Assembly (NCBI RefSeq): GCF_029269825.1
Contig: NZ_JARJHU010000005.1
Span: 1 to 64,000 of the forward strand
Source of the DNA: Pedobacter sp. JY14-1
GTDB lineage: Bacteria; Bacteroidota; Bacteroidia; Sphingobacteriales; Sphingobacteriaceae
Direction: 5' to 3'
Length of the DNA: 64,000 nt
The notes below the pieces were generated by a model. It saw nothing but the letters and a program-made list of their open reading frames with translations. It was not told where the DNA came from and did no database searches. Position 1 is the first letter of the stretch; each line of letters begins with the position of its first letter. Below are positions 61,597 through 64,000 of the stretch, in pieces. Both the position numbers and the translations under genes were made by a program.

Positions 61597-61644
61597 AGCT
61601 AAAAGCTAAAGCATGTAGACCCGGGGTTTAATTAAAAGCTAAGC

Positions 61645-63042
61645 CTAAAAGATCTTTCCCGGGTTGAGGATCCCGTTAGGATCAAAAACTCTTTTGATGG
61701 ACCGCATAAGGTTAAGATGTACTTCACTATATTTAATTGGCATAAATTCCTTTTGCACAAGACCGATGCCGTGCTCGCCTGAGATCGTACCACCCAGAGC
61801 AGCGGTGAGCACAAAGACTTCACGGATGCCGTCCTTCAGCTTGTTTTTCCAATCTTCATCACTCATGCCTGCTTTGATGATATTAATGTGCAGGTTGCCA
61901 TCGCCTGCATGACCATAGCATACGCTTTCGAAGCCATATTTTGAACCGATCTCTTTAATACCATTGATCAGTTTTGGCAAGGCAGCCCTCGGTACCACCG
62001 TATCTTCTTCCTTGTAAACTGAATTCGACTTTACGGACTCTGCCATTGTTCGGCGCATGCGCCAGAGATCTTCTTTCTGCTGGGCTGTATCCGCGAACAA
62101 GACATCGCTGCAGTCAAACTCCTCCAGTACAGTATTTACCTTCTCGCAGTCTTTAAATATCATGTCCATATCGTCGCCATCGAATTCAATGAGCAGAAAT
62201 GCATTTGCATCATCTTTCAGGTCAAAACGGATATCGTCATACCTGATCACCCACTCCACCCCTTTGCGTTCCATGAACTCCAGAGCAGACGGCGTTACCC
62301 CGGCCCTGAAAATCGCAGACACTGCTGCGCAGGCCTGCTCATTCTCACCAAAGGAGGCCAGCATCAATACGCTGTGCTGTGATTTAGGGATCAGTTTAGT
62401 GACGATCTTGGTTACGATACCCAAAGTTCCCTCTGAACCGATCATCATTTGCGTCAGATTATAACCTGACGCATATTTAAGTGTATTTGCACCTGTCCAG
62501 ATCACTTCTCCGGTTGGTAATACCACCTCCAGGTTAAGAATATATTCCCTGATCGTACCATATTTAACTACCCGCGGCCCTCCGGAACCGTGGGCCACAT
62601 TCCCCCCTATAAAGCAGGACCCCTTACTGGAAGGGTCGACCGGGTACAACAGGCCATGTTCAGCAACCGCATTAATAAATTCTTCTGTGATCACCCCCGG
62701 TTCCACTGTAGCCTGCAGGTTGTCTGTGTCTATCTCAATGATGGATTTGAAGCGCTCCATAGAAAGCAAAACACCGCCATGCACAGGTAACGCACCGCCA
62801 CTTAGTCCGGTACCACCTCCTCTGGGAGTCAACGGCACCAGATATTTGTTACAGAATTTAAGCAATGTGGCAATTGTCGCGGTATCTGCAGGCTTTACCA
62901 CTACTTCAGGATAATAATGCAGATCTTCCGTTTCATCATGCGCATAGTTGCCAAGCGACTCTTTATCAGTCAATACATTTTCAGCACCGGCGATTTCAAT
63001 GAGTTGTTCAAGTAGTTCAGGGCTAATTTTACAATAATTCAT
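61645..63042 (-). CDS. FAD-linked oxidase, GlcD / D-lactate dehydrogenase type
   Basis: A 465-residue VAO/PCMH flavoprotein. The FAD-binding domain (about 35-215) contains VPLTPRGGGTGLSGGALPVHGG and GGNVAHGSGGPR; the C-terminal FAD-oxidase domain ends with GTISGEHGIG and the DPNGILNPGK tail. Such enzymes oxidise glycolate, D-lactate or D-2-hydroxyglutarate and feed electrons to quinones. No GlcE/GlcF partner lies next to it, so a single-subunit D-lactate dehydrogenase role is more likely. It converges on the thioesterase gene. Confidence 0.9.
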   Translation of the reverse strand: MNYCKISPELLEQLIEIAGAENVLTDKESLGNYAHDETEDLHYYPEVVVKPADTATIATLLKFCNKYLVPLTPRGGGTGLSGGALPVHGGVLLSMERFKSIIEIDTDNLQATVEPGVITEEFINAVAEHGLLYPVDPSSKGSCFIGGNVAHGSGGPRVVKYGTIREYILNLEVVLPTGEVIWTGANTLKYASGYNLTQMMIGSEGTLGIVTKIVTKLIPKSQHSVLMLASFGENEQACAAVSAIFRAGVTPSALEFMERKGVEWVIRYDDIRFDLKDDANAFLLIEFDGDDMDMIFKDCEKVNTVLEEFDCSDVLFADTAQQKEDLWRMRRTMAESVKSNSVYKEEDTVVPRAALPKLINGIKEIGSKYGFESVCYGHAGDGNLHINIIKAGMSDEDWKNKLKDGIREVFVLTAALGGTISGEHGIGLVQKEFMPIKYSEVHLNLMRSIKRVFDPNGILNPGKIF

Positions 63043-63114
63043 ATTGGTCCTATTTGGTTATTTGCAGGTTACAGATCTGCACCTTTTTGAGGGAAATGAA
63101 ATTTAGGTGAATGA

Positions 63115-63492
63115 TTAAGAAGCAGCTTGGTAAGCCAGTTGCACAAATGAATGCCCAATCTCTCCTGGCATCGGAGGATTAAGTTTCTTTATCCCCGCAA
63201 CGGCAGTATGCAGAAAGGGATATTTAGCAATCAGGCGGTTAAGAATGTTTCTGACCACGGTTTCCAGCATTTTTTGCGTACGCTGCATTTCTTCCAGGAT
63301 GATTGTATTGATCAGCTCATAATTTACTGTACGGTCAATATTTTCAGTATCATCATGGGATGTAAAGGTAACCGTTACATCTACCAGGAAATAAATCCCT
63401 GTGAGTTGCTCTTCAGGATAATAACCATGATAGGCAAAGCACTTAACGTCTTTTAATGCAACGGTCTGGATATATTGTTCGTTCGGTTTCAT
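63115..63492 (-). CDS. folB: Dihydroneopterin aldolase
   Basis: Folate pathway enzyme that cleaves 7,8-dihydroneopterin to 6-hydroxymethyl-dihydropterin and glycolaldehyde, 125 residues, normal for FolB. T-fold features: VALKDVKCFAYHGYYPEEQ with the conserved Tyr and Glu, FLVDVTV, VNYELINTIILEEM and the catalytic Lys in AGIKKLNPPMPG. It is divergent from the acyl-CoA dehydrogenase gene with 76 bases between them and ends 72 bases before the GlcD-type gene. Confidence 0.93.
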   Translation of the reverse strand: MKPNEQYIQTVALKDVKCFAYHGYYPEEQLTGIYFLVDVTVTFTSHDDTENIDRTVNYELINTIILEEMQRTQKMLETVVRNILNRLIAKYPFLHTAVAGIKKLNPPMPGEIGHSFVQLAYQAAS

Positions 63493-63568
63493 TGATATTC
63501 GGTAAATTGCTGATCTTAACTAACTTTGACAACAGCCGCAGTAGTTCCGGCCAAATATAGCGGAAACA

Positions 63569-64000
63569 ATGAATAAATCTGTGAAAAAAGACCTTTACGA
63601 AGCTCCGGACTATTACCTTCTGGACGAATTGCTGACCGAAGAGCACAAACTGGTCAGGTCGGCTGCAAGAGAATGGGTAAAGAAAGAAATTTCTCCCATC
63701 ATAGAAGAACACGCGCAACGTGCTGAATTTCCCAAACAGCTGATCAAAGGATTAGCCGGTATCGGCGCCTTCGGCCCTACCATACCTGTCGAGTATGGCG
63801 GTGCCGGACTCGACTATATCGCCTACGGCATTCTGATGCAGGAGATCGAACGGGGCGACTCAGGCATACGTTCCACGGCATCTGTACAAGGTTCCCTGGT
63901 CATGTACCCGATATTTACTTATGGCACAGAAGCGCAACGCCGCCGTTACCTTCCCAAACTCGCAGCTGGAGAACTGATGGGCTGCTTCGGACTTACCGAA
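63569..64000 (+). CDS. Acyl-CoA dehydrogenase, glutaryl-CoA dehydrogenase-like (5' part)
   Basis: The first 144 codons of an FAD acyl-CoA dehydrogenase, cut by the window edge. The start ATG AAT AAA at 63569 gives an N-terminal helical domain (LTEEHKLVRSAAREW near 22-36, EYGGAGLDYIAYG near 79-91) and the glutaryl-CoA-dehydrogenase-like stretch SVQGSLVMYPIFTYG followed by LAAGELMGCFGLTE. The latter begins the FAD-binding strand. GCDH members convert glutaryl-CoA to crotonyl-CoA in lysine and tryptophan breakdown. The catalytic Glu and C-terminal domain are outside the window, so this substrate call is provisional. Confidence 0.88.
   Translation, partial: MNKSVKKDLYEAPDYYLLDELLTEEHKLVRSAAREWVKKEISPIIEEHAQRAEFPKQLIKGLAGIGAFGPTIPVEYGGAGLDYIAYGILMQEIERGDSGIRSTASVQGSLVMYPIFTYGTEAQRRRYLPKLAAGELMGCFGLTE

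Noticed and set aside
61597..61644. Repeated AAAAGCTA-like words between the thioesterase and GlcD-type genes.
   Set aside because: Short, A/T-rich direct repeats without stable stem or T-run; no function could be supported.
1..64000. CRISPR arrays, tRNA/rRNA genes, insertion sequences, phage or integrase genes.
   Set aside because: Looked for on both strands; no regularly spaced long repeats, cloverleaf-like genes, transposase motifs or att-like repeats were recognised by eye.

Overview
The window is a chromosomal stretch of a Bacteroidota bacterium, most likely Sphingobacteriales or Chitinophagales. The grounds are the many secreted glycoside hydrolases, lipoproteins with a Cys right after the signal peptide, gene starts with weak or no Shine-Dalgarno, and family pairs typical of this phylum (SatD with DUF3307; HipA-like kinase with DUF3037; a short arginine decarboxylase). 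I see no rRNA, tRNA, CRISPR array, insertion sequence, phage gene or SusC/SusD pair.

1-2.9 kb: a DsbD thiol-disulfide system split into two genes, and a PLP-dependent cysteine-synthase-like enzyme divergent from an Lrp/AsnC regulator, with an Lrp-type site between them. 2.9-9.5 kb: a complete tripartite RND efflux operon preceded by its TetR-type regulator; three copies of one inverted repeat mark the probable operators.

9.6-22.2 kb: a hexuronate and galactoside region. On the + strand lie a LacI regulator, 2-keto-3-deoxygluconate kinase and KDPG aldolase. On the - strand a six-gene run carries tagaturonate reductase, a hexuronate transporter, GapN, an alpha-galactosidase and a two-subunit GMC sugar dehydrogenase. 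A near-identical 16-bp site stands before both arms, so the LacI protein probably controls both. A fossil 3' end of a lost gene sits between gapN and the alpha-galactosidase gene.

22.2-25.3 kb: cysE-cysM cysteine synthesis and a HipA-like kinase overlapping a DUF3037 gene. 25.4-46.8 kb: a long - strand block of exported carbohydrate enzymes (GH20, GH95, sugar dehydrogenase-cytochrome fusion, TIM-barrel isomerase-like lipoprotein, two tandem GH71/99-like proteins, two rhamnosidase-type enzymes, a GH127 fusion, a Tat-exported Gfo/Idh/MocA oxidoreductase), with isopentenyl-diphosphate isomerase embedded. The content suggests attack on rhamnose-, arabinose- and fucose-bearing plant or exopolysaccharide glycans, without the usual SusCD importer nearby.

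46.8-54.7 kb: satD-DUF3307 behind three exactly spaced operator-like repeats, two alpha/beta hydrolases, an AI-2E family permease, mnmE, an OsmC protein and a pirin. 54.7-64 kb: argS divergent from an arginine deiminase - citrulline hydrolase - arginine decarboxylase cluster, then a small heat-shock protein, a thioesterase, a GlcD-type oxidase, folB and the start of a glutaryl-CoA dehydrogenase-like gene. No gap between genes exceeds 300 bases.
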